A DNA stretch of 64,000 bases from Pseudomonas lini (GTDB taxonomy: Bacteria > Pseudomonadota > Gammaproteobacteria > Pseudomonadales > Pseudomonadaceae). The notes under the pieces were generated by a model, which saw nothing but the letters and a program-made list of their open reading frames with translations, did no database searches and was not told where the DNA came from. Below are positions 1 to 7,106 of the stretch, in pieces (position 1 is the stretch's first letter; every line of letters begins with the position of its first letter). The stretch is taken from positions 310,001 through 374,000 of the forward strand of contig NZ_JAUSSR010000002.1 of NCBI RefSeq assembly GCF_030812475.1, written 5' to 3'. The position numbers and the translations under genes were made by a program.

Positions 1-678
1 TCTCCAATCTCGCATGCGGATATGTGCCATTCCTTCCAGCGCGGCTTCTTCATCGAGTTGAACCACACCGAGACGGCGGTACTCCACGCGGCCCAAGTAC
101 CATGCAGAAAAAAGAACCCAGATCGCACCAGCGAACATGATAGGAATCATCTCGACGAACAGCTCGGTGATGTCTACATGCATGGCGCTTGCCGCGCGCG
201 AAAACGGCCCTGCCCACGGGAGGATATTCATCACCCCGATGGTCATCAGCAGCACGGTCGCCATCACTTGCATGCGGATGCCGGTCAGGCGGTACAGAGG
301 TAGCAACGCAGCCGTGGTGATGATGTAGGTGGTCGCACCGTCACCGTCAAGTCCGACACAAAGTCCAAGAATCGCAGTCCCTAAAACGATTTTCCGAGGA
401 TCGCCTTTTACCGTTTTCAGGATCAACTTGACTAGGGGATTGAAGAGCCCGGCATCTGTCATCATGCAGAAGTACAGGATTGCGAACGTAAGCATGATGC
501 CGGTTGGTGCAAGCATCTTTACCCCGTCCAGCATCATTGGCCCTAGTTGGGTAGCGAAACCGCCCATAGAAGCGAAGGCGACCGGAACTAGCAGCAGAGC
601 TACCAGAGGCGAGAGGCGTTTGCTCATGATCAAGTACATGAAGCAGATGATCATTGCGTAGCTAAGGAGAGTGAGCAT
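1..678 (-). CDS. CitMHS-family citrate/carboxylate transporter, C-terminus cut by window edge
   Basis: The first 226 codons of an inner-membrane secondary transporter; the gene continues beyond the left edge. The start is ATG at 678, preceded by an AAAGAGGA-type ribosome binding site. Hydrophobic helices alternate with short loops, and the segment GLCVGLDGDGATTYIITTA near residue 110 matches the conserved loop of the CitMHS (citrate-Mg/H symporter) family. It follows the SMP-30 lactonase gene by 114 bases on the same strand, so the two are probably co-transcribed from the divergent promoter region near 1800. Neighbouring CoA-transferase and lyase genes suggest uptake of a branched di- or tricarboxylic acid; the actual substrate is not shown by the sequence. 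Confidence 0.85.
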   Translation of the reverse strand, partial: MLTLLSYAMIICFMYLIMSKRLSPLVALLLVPVAFASMGGFATQLGPMMLDGVKMLAPTGIMLTFAILYFCMMTDAGLFNPLVKLILKTVKGDPRKIVLGTAILGLCVGLDGDGATTYIITTAALLPLYRLTGIRMQVMATVLLMTIGVMNILPWAGPFSRAASAMHVDITELFVEMIPIMFAGAIWVLFSAWYLGRVEYRRLGVVQLDEEAALEGMAHIRMRDWR

Positions 679-792
679 GTTTTCCTCTTTATTTTTATGA
701 ATTGTTTTCTGGGGCCCATGCGCTTTTGGCTTTTTTATGGACGAAGTGGGCCTATATGCACGAGGGCATATAAGGAGTGCTGCGCATAAGGA

Positions 793-1725
793 TTACGTCG
801 TGGCGTGGGAAAACATGGGGTTGCCCGAATGTTCCAAGTCCGCGATCAGGATGCTGCCGGTGGAAGAATCGATGATGTGCAGGGAACGATTACCAGGCCC
901 GCCAAATGCGAGGTTGGTCACCGTTCGTCCTCCAGTGCATGCCTCTATTCGATACAACGGCACCGCATGCCGGTCAGTGACCCACACACAGCCATTCCCC
1001 GCATCGCAGATATAGAGATTGCCTTCGGTATCAAGCGCCATGCCGTCGGCCCCGCTGACACCTCCAGCCATGGTCAGGAATATGCCAACTTTGGTGGTGC
1101 TCCCATCCGTTTGAATGGGCAGGCGCCACACGGCATTGCCCCGGGTCATCGCCACCAACAAAGCTTTCTGATCGATATCCATCACGAGTCCATTCGGACT
1201 GGGGCCGTTGTCTATCAAGCAAGTCAGTTGCTGTGTATCCAGATCGTAGCGAAACACCCTACCGCTGGGATCGTGCTGCCCGGTCTGGCCTTGGTCGGTG
1301 AAATAAAGCAAACCCAAGTCATCAAAGAACAGGTCGTTAACACCTTTGAAGCCTTCACTACGATGGTGAGTAAGGAAGGGCGTGATTTTGTTATCAACTG
1401 GATTTAACAGAAGAATGCCGTGCTTGTAATCGGCAATGAAAATGCGACCGTCTTGGTGAATTTTCAGGCCATTAGGCCAACCGTCATACTCCACAACTAG
1501 CTGCCAATCACCCGAAGGTGTAACGCGAAAAATTCGCCCATAGGGGATGTCAGTCACGTAGAGGTTGCCTTCGAGATCGAAGGACGGCCCTTCCAAAAAG
1601 CTCTTGACCCGCTGTCCAGGTTTGTTCGCCCTAACCCAATCGGAGTCACCGTCACGCCAGAACCCTTCAGGTAATTGGCTGAATAGCCGTGTCGGCAGCA
1701 CGCGAGGAGGGGCGTAAAAACTCAT
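793..1725 (-). CDS. SMP-30/gluconolactonase family protein
   Basis: A 310-residue six-bladed beta-propeller protein of the SMP-30/gluconolactonase/LRE family. Typical strand-turn repeats are visible (EGPSFDLEGNLYVTD near residue 45, GVNDLFFDDLGLLYFTD near 128, SPNGLVMD near 176, GADGMALDTEGNLYICD near 227); the acidic and Asn residues in them are the usual metal ligands. The family hydrolyses lactones in the cytoplasm. The start ATG at 1725 has a GGAGA site six bases upstream. It is divergent from the lyase/CoA-transferase operon and is followed by the CitMHS transporter. It may open a lactone form of the acid handled by this locus; that role is inferred from context only. Confidence 0.85.
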   Translation of the reverse strand: MSFYAPPRVLPTRLFSQLPEGFWRDGDSDWVRANKPGQRVKSFLEGPSFDLEGNLYVTDIPYGRIFRVTPSGDWQLVVEYDGWPNGLKIHQDGRIFIADYKHGILLLNPVDNKITPFLTHHRSEGFKGVNDLFFDDLGLLYFTDQGQTGQHDPSGRVFRYDLDTQQLTCLIDNGPSPNGLVMDIDQKALLVAMTRGNAVWRLPIQTDGSTTKVGIFLTMAGGVSGADGMALDTEGNLYICDAGNGCVWVTDRHAVPLYRIEACTGGRTVTNLAFGGPGNRSLHIIDSSTGSILIADLEHSGNPMFSHATT

Positions 1726-1787
1726 GGCAGTCTCCGGTGTAAACAGACGTGGCGGCTGTTTAGCCTGGCCAAGTCTTTTTTTGTTGT

Positions 1788-1824
1788 GTTCTATCTGGCA
1801 GAACGTGATTCTTTCGGCTAGAAC
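1788..1824. promoter_or_regulatory. Paired 17-bp inverted repeats, candidate regulator sites
   Basis: Two copies of a 5-7-5 inverted repeat: GTTCT-N7-AGAAC at 1788-1804 (perfect arms) and ATTCT-N7-AGAAC at 1808-1824 (one mismatch). Their centres are 20 bp apart, about two helical turns, so a dimer pair could bind one DNA face. They lie 60-100 bases upstream of the SMP-30 start. The IclR-family regulator at 5866 is the obvious candidate binder. Confidence 0.55.
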
Positions 1825-1950
1825 AACTTTCAGGCCGTATGCTTCCTTCTGTCAAGCCTGTTTTTTTGAATGACTTTCCCGTAAGCGTTCTCTCGTGAAC
1901 GTATTTTGCCGTTGATCACGAATTTGTTGACAGCCCTGGCTACGCATCGC

Positions 1951-1987
1951 AGTATTTTAAATAGAACACTGTTCTGACAGACAGAAC
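1951..1987. promoter_or_regulatory. Second pair of the same inverted repeats before the lyase operon
   Basis: GTTCT-N7-AGAAC at 1971-1987 has perfect arms. A degenerate copy (only the AGAAC arm is good) occupies 1951-1967, again with centres 20 bp apart. The pair lies about 75-110 bases upstream of the lyase start at 2060, mirroring the pair at 1788-1824 on the other side of the divergent intergenic region. Confidence 0.5.
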
Positions 1988-2059
1988 GAGAACGCTTTTT
2001 CATGTCACCTCTCCGAGCGAGCTGTGGGGCATGGGGAAAAAACAAGAAGAGGTCTAGCG

Positions 2060-3001
2060 ATGCATAACAACAACGACATCGACATTTTGATCAGTGAAGT
2101 GGGGCCACGAGACGGGCTTCAGAGTGTGAAGGCCACAATGCCGACCGAACTCAAGCGTCAATGGATATCAGCACTGGCCGGTGCCGGTCTGCGTGAAATT
2201 GAGATCGGCTCGTTTGTCTCGCCCAAGCTCTTGCCTCAAATGGCTGATGCCGCGCAGTTAGTCGCTCATGGGCGTAGCTTACCGGGCTTGTTCGTCACCG
2301 CACTGGTGCCGAACCTCAGAGGCGCGCAGGCGGCCTTCGAAGCCGGCGTACATAAAATCACCATGCCGATTTCTGTTAGTGAGCCGCACTCGCTGTCGAA
2401 CATCCGCAAGACGCACGCTCAGGTATTCGAGGAAGTGCGCTCTGTAGTGGCTCTGCGTAACACGCAGTTCCCGCATATCCAGATAGAAGCCGGTCTGTCG
2501 ACAGTGTTCGGATGCACGATTCAGGGCGAAGTACCGGAGGACGATGTCATCCGCATGGCCGTTACGATGGCCGAGATGGGGGTCGACGAAGTTGGCCTGG
2601 CTGACACAGTCGGGTACGCCAATCCAACCCAGGTTCGCCGCCTGTTTACCCGACTGCGCGACTCCGTAGGTACGGTGGCTGGGAGTGCGCACTTTCACAA
2701 TACGCGCGGTCAAGGCTTGGCCAACGTCGTAGCGGCGATAGAAGTAGGAGTCACTACAATCGATGCCTCCCAGGGCGGGATAGGCGGGTGCCCTTATGCA
2801 CCGGGCGCCTCGGGCAACATTGTGACTGAGGATTTGGTTTACCTGCTTGAGTCCATGGGGCTGCGCACGGGCGTCGATATCGAACGTTTGGTGGCTGCCC
2901 GTGAGTGGCTGCAACGGGGTTTGCCCGGTGAACCGCTATACGGTTTCATTCCGGACGCAGGCGTCGGCAAGAACTTCCATTACGCGAAAAAGGATGCATG
3001 A
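2060..3001 (+). CDS. Hydroxymethylglutaryl-CoA lyase family protein
   Basis: A 313-residue TIM-barrel lyase of the HMG-CoA lyase/isopropylmalate synthase-like family. The N-terminal EVGPRDGLQ motif, the SFVSPKLLPQMAD segment near residue 50, the metal-binding HFHNTRGQG segment near 215, and GGIGGCPYAPGASGN with the catalytic loop cysteine at residue 244 are all present. Known members cleave HMG-CoA to acetoacetate and acetyl-CoA, or citramalyl-CoA-type substrates. ATG 2060 was chosen because AAGAAGAGG lies eight bases before it; an upstream in-frame GTG at 2024 is less likely. Its stop overlaps the CoA-transferase start by four bases (ATGA), so the two are translationally coupled and probably act in sequence: activation to a CoA ester, then cleavage. 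Confidence 0.88.
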   Translation: MHNNNDIDILISEVGPRDGLQSVKATMPTELKRQWISALAGAGLREIEIGSFVSPKLLPQMADAAQLVAHGRSLPGLFVTALVPNLRGAQAAFEAGVHKITMPISVSEPHSLSNIRKTHAQVFEEVRSVVALRNTQFPHIQIEAGLSTVFGCTIQGEVPEDDVIRMAVTMAEMGVDEVGLADTVGYANPTQVRRLFTRLRDSVGTVAGSAHFHNTRGQGLANVVAAIEVGVTTIDASQGGIGGCPYAPGASGNIVTEDLVYLLESMGLRTGVDIERLVAAREWLQRGLPGEPLYGFIPDAGVGKNFHYAKKDA

Positions 3002-4200
3002 GCATGCAGCAGACTTCTGAAAAAGCCCTGCCGCTCGCCGGCATCCGTGTCATCGAATTTGTGCATATGGTTATGGGCCCAACCTGCGGTTTGGTACTCG
3101 CGGATCTTGGTGCCGAAGTCATCAAAGTCGAACCGGCTCCGGCAGGTGACAACACTCGACGTCTCATGGGATCCGGCGCGGGCTACTGGATGACTTACAA
3201 CCGCAATAAAAAAAGTTTTGCCGTGGACATGAAAACTGACGCGGGCATGGAGGCGGTACGCAAGCTGATCGCCAGCGCTGACGTGGTGACTGAGAACTTC
3301 CGCCCAGGTGCGATGGAAAAGCTCGGGCTCGGATTTGAGCAAGTCAAAGGGATCAACCCCGACATTATTTACAGCTCAATGAAGGGCTTTTTGCCTGGCC
3401 CCTACGATCACCGCACGGCGTTGGATGAAGTGGTGCAGATGATGACAGGGCTGGCCTACATGACGGGCCCTGAAGGGCGTCCGTTGCGCGCTGGCGCCTC
3501 AGTTAATGACGTCATGGGTGGCATGTTTAGCGCGATCTCGATTCTCGCGGCTTTACATCAGCGTAATGCCACTGGGCAGGGGCAATTTGTCCAGACAGGC
3601 TTGTTCGAAAATTCTGCATTCCTAGTGGCTCAGCACATGATGCAAAAAGTTGTGACTGGGAAGGCCGCAGCGCCGATGCCAAGCCGCATTTCCGCATGGG
3701 CCATCTATGACGTATTCAACACATCTGATGATGACCAGGTGTTCCTGGGTGTCGTCAGCGACAGTCAATGGCAGAGCTTCTGCACTGCTTTTGACTTTAC
3801 CGAACTCGGTTCCGATCTTTCGCTGCAACAGAACAATGAGCGTGTTGCGGCCCGCGATCAGATCATGCCTCTGGTTATCGAGCGCCTGGGCAGCATGAGC
3901 AAGGCTGAAGTGATGGCCCGTTGTGAAGCGGCAGGATTACCGTTTTCGCCGATCCAGCGTCCGCAAGATCTGTTCGAAGATGAACACCTGAATCAATCAG
4001 GTGGCATGGCTGAGCTGACGCTGCCTGATGGTGAGGCAGTGAAAGTGCCGATGCTTCCGTTCGAGATGGACGGTCAACGATTTGGCACTCGCCTGAACGT
4101 GCCGGCGTTGGGCAGCCACTCCAGTGAGTTGTTGAGCCAGATGGGTTATGCACCAGCCGATATTGAGGCTTTGCGTAATGCCGGCGTTGTTAAAGGCTGA
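2998..4200 (+). CDS. CaiB/BaiF class III CoA-transferase
   Basis: A 400-residue formyl-CoA/carnitine-type CoA-transferase. The N-terminal ADLGAEVIKVEP nucleotide-binding segment (35-46), the NRNKKSFAVDMK segment (68-79) and the conserved Asp in ASVNDVMGG (Asp171, aligning with the catalytic aspartate of the family) are visible. It moves CoA between acids, or from succinyl-CoA to a free acid. It overlaps the upstream lyase by four bases. The human relative SUGCT activates glutarate and HMG, so a path from HMG or citramalate to its CoA ester and then to cleavage products is a reasonable inference; the substrate is unproven. Confidence 0.88.
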   Translation: MSMQQTSEKALPLAGIRVIEFVHMVMGPTCGLVLADLGAEVIKVEPAPAGDNTRRLMGSGAGYWMTYNRNKKSFAVDMKTDAGMEAVRKLIASADVVTENFRPGAMEKLGLGFEQVKGINPDIIYSSMKGFLPGPYDHRTALDEVVQMMTGLAYMTGPEGRPLRAGASVNDVMGGMFSAISILAALHQRNATGQGQFVQTGLFENSAFLVAQHMMQKVVTGKAAAPMPSRISAWAIYDVFNTSDDDQVFLGVVSDSQWQSFCTAFDFTELGSDLSLQQNNERVAARDQIMPLVIERLGSMSKAEVMARCEAAGLPFSPIQRPQDLFEDEHLNQSGGMAELTLPDGEAVKVPMLPFEMDGQRFGTRLNVPALGSHSSELLSQMGYAPADIEALRNAGVVKG

Positions 4201-4280
4201 GTTTTTGTCATCCCAGGGTGTGTTACCGGCGGCATGACTGAGCCGCCGGCTTCAATAAAAACAATATCGAGGATCACGTC

Positions 4281-5600
4281 ATGGCCACCGTCACGACTTC
4301 CGCAACTGAATCGTCCACTCCTGTCTCCATAGTCCTGAGTAGAGAGCAGACACGTGTCCTGCACAAAGCCGCCTGGCGCTTGATACCTCTTTTGGCACTC
4401 GCTTATTTTTTCAACTACCTTGACCGTACCAGCGTGGGGTATGCCGCACTGCAGATGACCGATCAGCTCGGTTTGACAGCATCCCAGTTTGGTCTGGGCG
4501 CAGGCATCATGTTCGTCGGGTATTGCCTTTGTGAAGTGCCAAGCAATCTGGCAATGTTCCGCTTCGGCGCGCGCCTTTGGATGGCTCGAATCATGATCAC
4601 GTGGGGGCTTGCCGCCGCTGCGACAGCACTGGTCATTGGGCCCTACAGTTTCTACATTGCGCGCTTTGTACTCGGAGTTGCTGAGGCTGGTTTTTTTCCT
4701 GGCGTCATATTTTTTCTGACGCTGTGGTTTCCAGCCCAGTATCGAACTCGTGTGCTCGCCTGGTTCACCATAGCGACCCCCATATCGTTTCTGGTCGGTG
4801 GGCCACTGTCCGTTTGGTTGTTGCAGATGCACGGCATCTGGGGTCTATCGGGTTGGCAATGGATGTTCCTGATTGAAGGTTTGCCAGCTTGCATCCTCGG
4901 GTTGATCACCTTGAAGGTCATGGTTGACCGTCCGGCTGAAGCCAAATGGCTCACCTCAGAAGAACGCAGTGTTCTTGAAGAGATGCTTGCCGATGAGAAG
5001 CGCAGCCAACCTAAAAACCATGGTTTCAAGGACGCGCTCAAAGATCCACGGGTCTGGATTCTCAGCTGTATCACCTTCAGCTTCACGCTCGGCTCTTATG
5101 GGATCGGAATCTGGTTGCCGCAAATGCTCAAAGGGCATGGGGTTGAAGTCAGCATGATTGGCTGGGTGGCGGCGATTCCTTATTTCTTCGCAACTATTGG
5201 CCTGCTAATTTGGGCTCGTCATGTAGACCGTACAGGCAAAGGCATCCTGCACCTGATCCTGGCTTTGCTGCTGGCAGGTACTGCTCTCTTAGTGGCAATG
5301 CAGATGAATACTTTGGTTCCGGCATTGATCGGCATCACTTTTGCGCTGGTTGGAACGATTTCGGCCAAAACCATCTTCTACACCTTACCCGGCAAGTTTC
5401 TTTCCGGGCAGGCGGCAGCAGGTGGTATTGCGTTGATCAACTCCATCGGTGCGCTTGGTGGATTTGCAGGCCCGTATCTGATGGGCTTTTTGAAAGACTT
5501 TACCGGTTCTTTCAGCGCAGGATTAATGGCGATGGGGTGCATCGTGTTTGTAGCGGCCTTGATGGCAATGTCCCTTCGTCTGTTCATGCGTGACGCTTGA
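4281..5600 (+). CDS. MFS transporter, anion:cation symporter (phthalate permease-like) type
   Basis: A 439-residue inner-membrane carrier with 12 predicted helices. Family hallmarks include FFNYLDRTSVGYAALQM in helix 1, GYCLCEVPSNLAMFRFGARLWMAR after helix 2, and RFVLGVAEAGFFPGVIFFL in helices 4-5, typical of the ACS subfamily that imports organic anions such as phthalate, tartrate and hexuronates. It lies 80 bases after the CoA-transferase in the same operon and likely imports the substrate of the lyase pathway. A strong terminator follows at 5648. Confidence 0.88.
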   Translation: MATVTTSATESSTPVSIVLSREQTRVLHKAAWRLIPLLALAYFFNYLDRTSVGYAALQMTDQLGLTASQFGLGAGIMFVGYCLCEVPSNLAMFRFGARLWMARIMITWGLAAAATALVIGPYSFYIARFVLGVAEAGFFPGVIFFLTLWFPAQYRTRVLAWFTIATPISFLVGGPLSVWLLQMHGIWGLSGWQWMFLIEGLPACILGLITLKVMVDRPAEAKWLTSEERSVLEEMLADEKRSQPKNHGFKDALKDPRVWILSCITFSFTLGSYGIGIWLPQMLKGHGVEVSMIGWVAAIPYFFATIGLLIWARHVDRTGKGILHLILALLLAGTALLVAMQMNTLVPALIGITFALVGTISAKTIFYTLPGKFLSGQAAAGGIALINSIGALGGFAGPYLMGFLKDFTGSFSAGLMAMGCIVFVAALMAMSLRLFMRDA

Positions 5601-5647
5601 TAGGAGGAGCTGGCTCTGCGGTAACGTAGTCGAACCTTGTGGACATG

Positions 5648-5690
5648 CCTCTTTCATTGCCTTCTGCAGCAGCCAATGAAAGAGGTTTCA
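5648..5690 (+). terminator. Hairpin terminator after the MFS gene
   Basis: Perfect 12-bp arms CCTCTTTCATTG (5648-5659) and CAATGAAAGAGG (5674-5685), followed by TTTCAG. The T run is short, but the position just after an operon end fits an intrinsic terminator. Confidence 0.6.
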
Positions 5691-5865
5691 GAATTTCAGT
5701 CTAGTCAGCCGTTTTTCCATCGTCGGGACTCAATGAGGCGTAGGCTGTTAGGGCTGGTTGTGAAAACGATTTGGCAGCTAATAGGGGCAAAGGGTAAGGT
5801 TCACCCTTAGCGGGCATTCGTTTTTGCACCGTACTCCATCGTTTTTTATTTTGCCGCGAGCGATC

Positions 5866-6624
5866 ATGACGAGTGAACAACCCAAAGACGTCGAGTCTTC
5901 CAATCCTGCTGCAGAGGGTGGTGTGGCTGCGGTTGACCGGGCATTCTCGATTTTAACGGCATTCGATATTGACCAGAGCAGTCTGTCGCTGGCTGAGATT
6001 GCAAGGCGTACCGGGCTGTACAAAAGCACCATTCTTCGACTCATAACGTCATTGGAGTTAGCAGGTTTTGTGCGGCGACTTCCCGATGGTAATTATGCAG
6101 TGGGCCCTGAACCACTGCGTCTGGCGCAGATCTATCAAACCTCGTTTCGCCTTCGTGATGTGATCTATCCGATCCTGGAATCGATTACCGAAGAGAGTGG
6201 TGAAACCTCATCATTTTACGTACTGGATAACGGCAGTCGCGTTGTGCTGTTCAGGGTTGAGCCTAAGCGTGCTGTCCGATTCTCCATTCATGAGGGCGCG
6301 CGCTTTTCGTTGCAGGCGGGAGCATCGGGCAAAGTGCTACGAGCCTTCAGCAAGTTGCAAGACCCGGCTCTTGCGCAGGAACGCAATCAGTTCTGGGCGG
6401 CGTCCAGTGGAGAGCGGGATCCCGAAACCGCGTCGGTTTCGGTACCGGTCTTTGCTGTAGGGTATGAGTTCAAGGGGGCTCTCACCCTGTCGGGCCCAGC
6501 CGAGCGTTTCAACAAACAACAGATGGATGCTGCGATTGCTATGTTGCTTCGAAACGCAGCTATTGCCACCAGTGCCCTAGGTGGTAACGATCAGGAATTG
6601 GTCAAGGCGTCGCGTAATTTATAG
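5866..6624 (+). CDS. IclR-family transcriptional regulator
   Basis: A 252-residue regulator. An N-terminal winged helix-turn-helix (AVDRAFSILTAF, then LSLAEIARRTGLYKSTILRL near residues 35-65) is joined to an IclR effector domain (FRLRDVIYPILESITEESGETSSFYVL near 95-120). ATG 5866 gives the normal family N-terminus; an upstream TTG at 5824 would add 14 residues and lacks a good ribosome binding site. It lies in the same direction as the lyase operon but beyond a terminator, with its own upstream hairpin (5790-5808). It probably controls the divergent SMP-30/CitMHS and lyase/CoA-transferase/MFS units through the repeats near 1790 and 1980; that link is inferred. Confidence 0.88.
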   Translation: MTSEQPKDVESSNPAAEGGVAAVDRAFSILTAFDIDQSSLSLAEIARRTGLYKSTILRLITSLELAGFVRRLPDGNYAVGPEPLRLAQIYQTSFRLRDVIYPILESITEESGETSSFYVLDNGSRVVLFRVEPKRAVRFSIHEGARFSLQAGASGKVLRAFSKLQDPALAQERNQFWAASSGERDPETASVSVPVFAVGYEFKGALTLSGPAERFNKQQMDAAIAMLLRNAAIATSALGGNDQELVKASRNL

Positions 6625-6736
6625 GTCGTCAACTCAACGCGAAGGCATTTCGTGAGCACATCATATGGTTGACGTTTGAGCTACCGATGGGCGCGCGTCA
6701 ACAGCCGACTCTCGCGAACCTACCCAAGTGAAGTGA
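6625..6736. other. Intergenic junction before mvaT fragment
   Basis: No gene was seen between the IclR stop and the mvaT fragment beginning at 6737. The upstream part of an mvaT gene (coiled-coil dimerisation region) is absent, so a rearrangement breakpoint lies within this stretch. Confidence 0.5.
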
Positions 6737-6853
6737 CACAAAAATCCGCACACTGGAGAAGTAGTCGAAACGAAAGGCGGCAACCATAAAACGCTGAAAG
6801 AATGGAAAGCTGAACACGGTTCCGACACCGTGGAGTCCTGACTGACCAAGTGA
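6737..6853 (+). pseudogene. mvaT-like 3' fragment, copy A
   Basis: Read in one frame, this stretch gives KNPHTGEVVETKGGNHKTL followed by KEWKAEHGSDTVES, then TGA where Trp is expected, then LTK and a stop. This is the C-terminal DNA-binding domain of MvaT/MvaU, the Pseudomonas H-NS-like silencers, including the KGGNHKTL minor-groove contact loop. The N-terminal oligomerisation half is missing, and the TGG-to-TGA change plus an upstream stop make it non-functional. It is followed by a terminator resembling the one at copy C. Copies B, C and D lie at 43511, 53812 and 54881. Confidence 0.8.
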
Positions 6854-6871
6854 TTTTGGTTTGAGTACAAG

Positions 6872-6895
6872 AGGGCCCTTCGAGGGCCCTTTTTC
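6872..6895 (+). terminator. Intrinsic terminator after mvaT copy A
   Basis: Arms AGGGCCCT and AGGGCCCT around a TCG loop, followed by TTTT. The same context (TTTTGGTTTGAGTACAA then GGGCCC hairpin) follows copies B and C. Confidence 0.8.
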
Positions 6896-6923
6896 ATTAA
6901 GGAATGAAGCATTTTTCAATCAT

Positions 6924-6955
6924 CAAAAAAAGGCTTCCGGATTGCTCCGGAAGCC
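6924..6955 (-). terminator. Intrinsic terminator on the minus strand, downstream of the chemoreceptor
   Basis: GGCTTCCGG arms (6932-6940 and 6947-6955) with a run of A on the plus strand just before them, that is, a T run when read leftward. It would end transcription of the minus-strand cluster about 150 bases after the chemoreceptor stop. The 6956-7106 stretch holds no gene that I can see. Confidence 0.75.
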
Positions 6956-7106
6956 AGCTGTTGAACACGCAACGTGGGTGACCAAACCACATGAATAGCA
7001 GATGCCCATCTGCAGCGCGATTAACGTTTGCGAGTTCAAACAGTAAAGATCAATGGTGAGTAAGGTAGCTAAGTCGCAGCTGGCCATCAGTCGTTTCGAC
7101 CACGAG

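Noticed and set aside
805..1407. Long plus-strand open frame inside the SMP-30 gene
   Set aside because: It is antisense to a clear beta-propeller gene and has no family signature or ribosome site.
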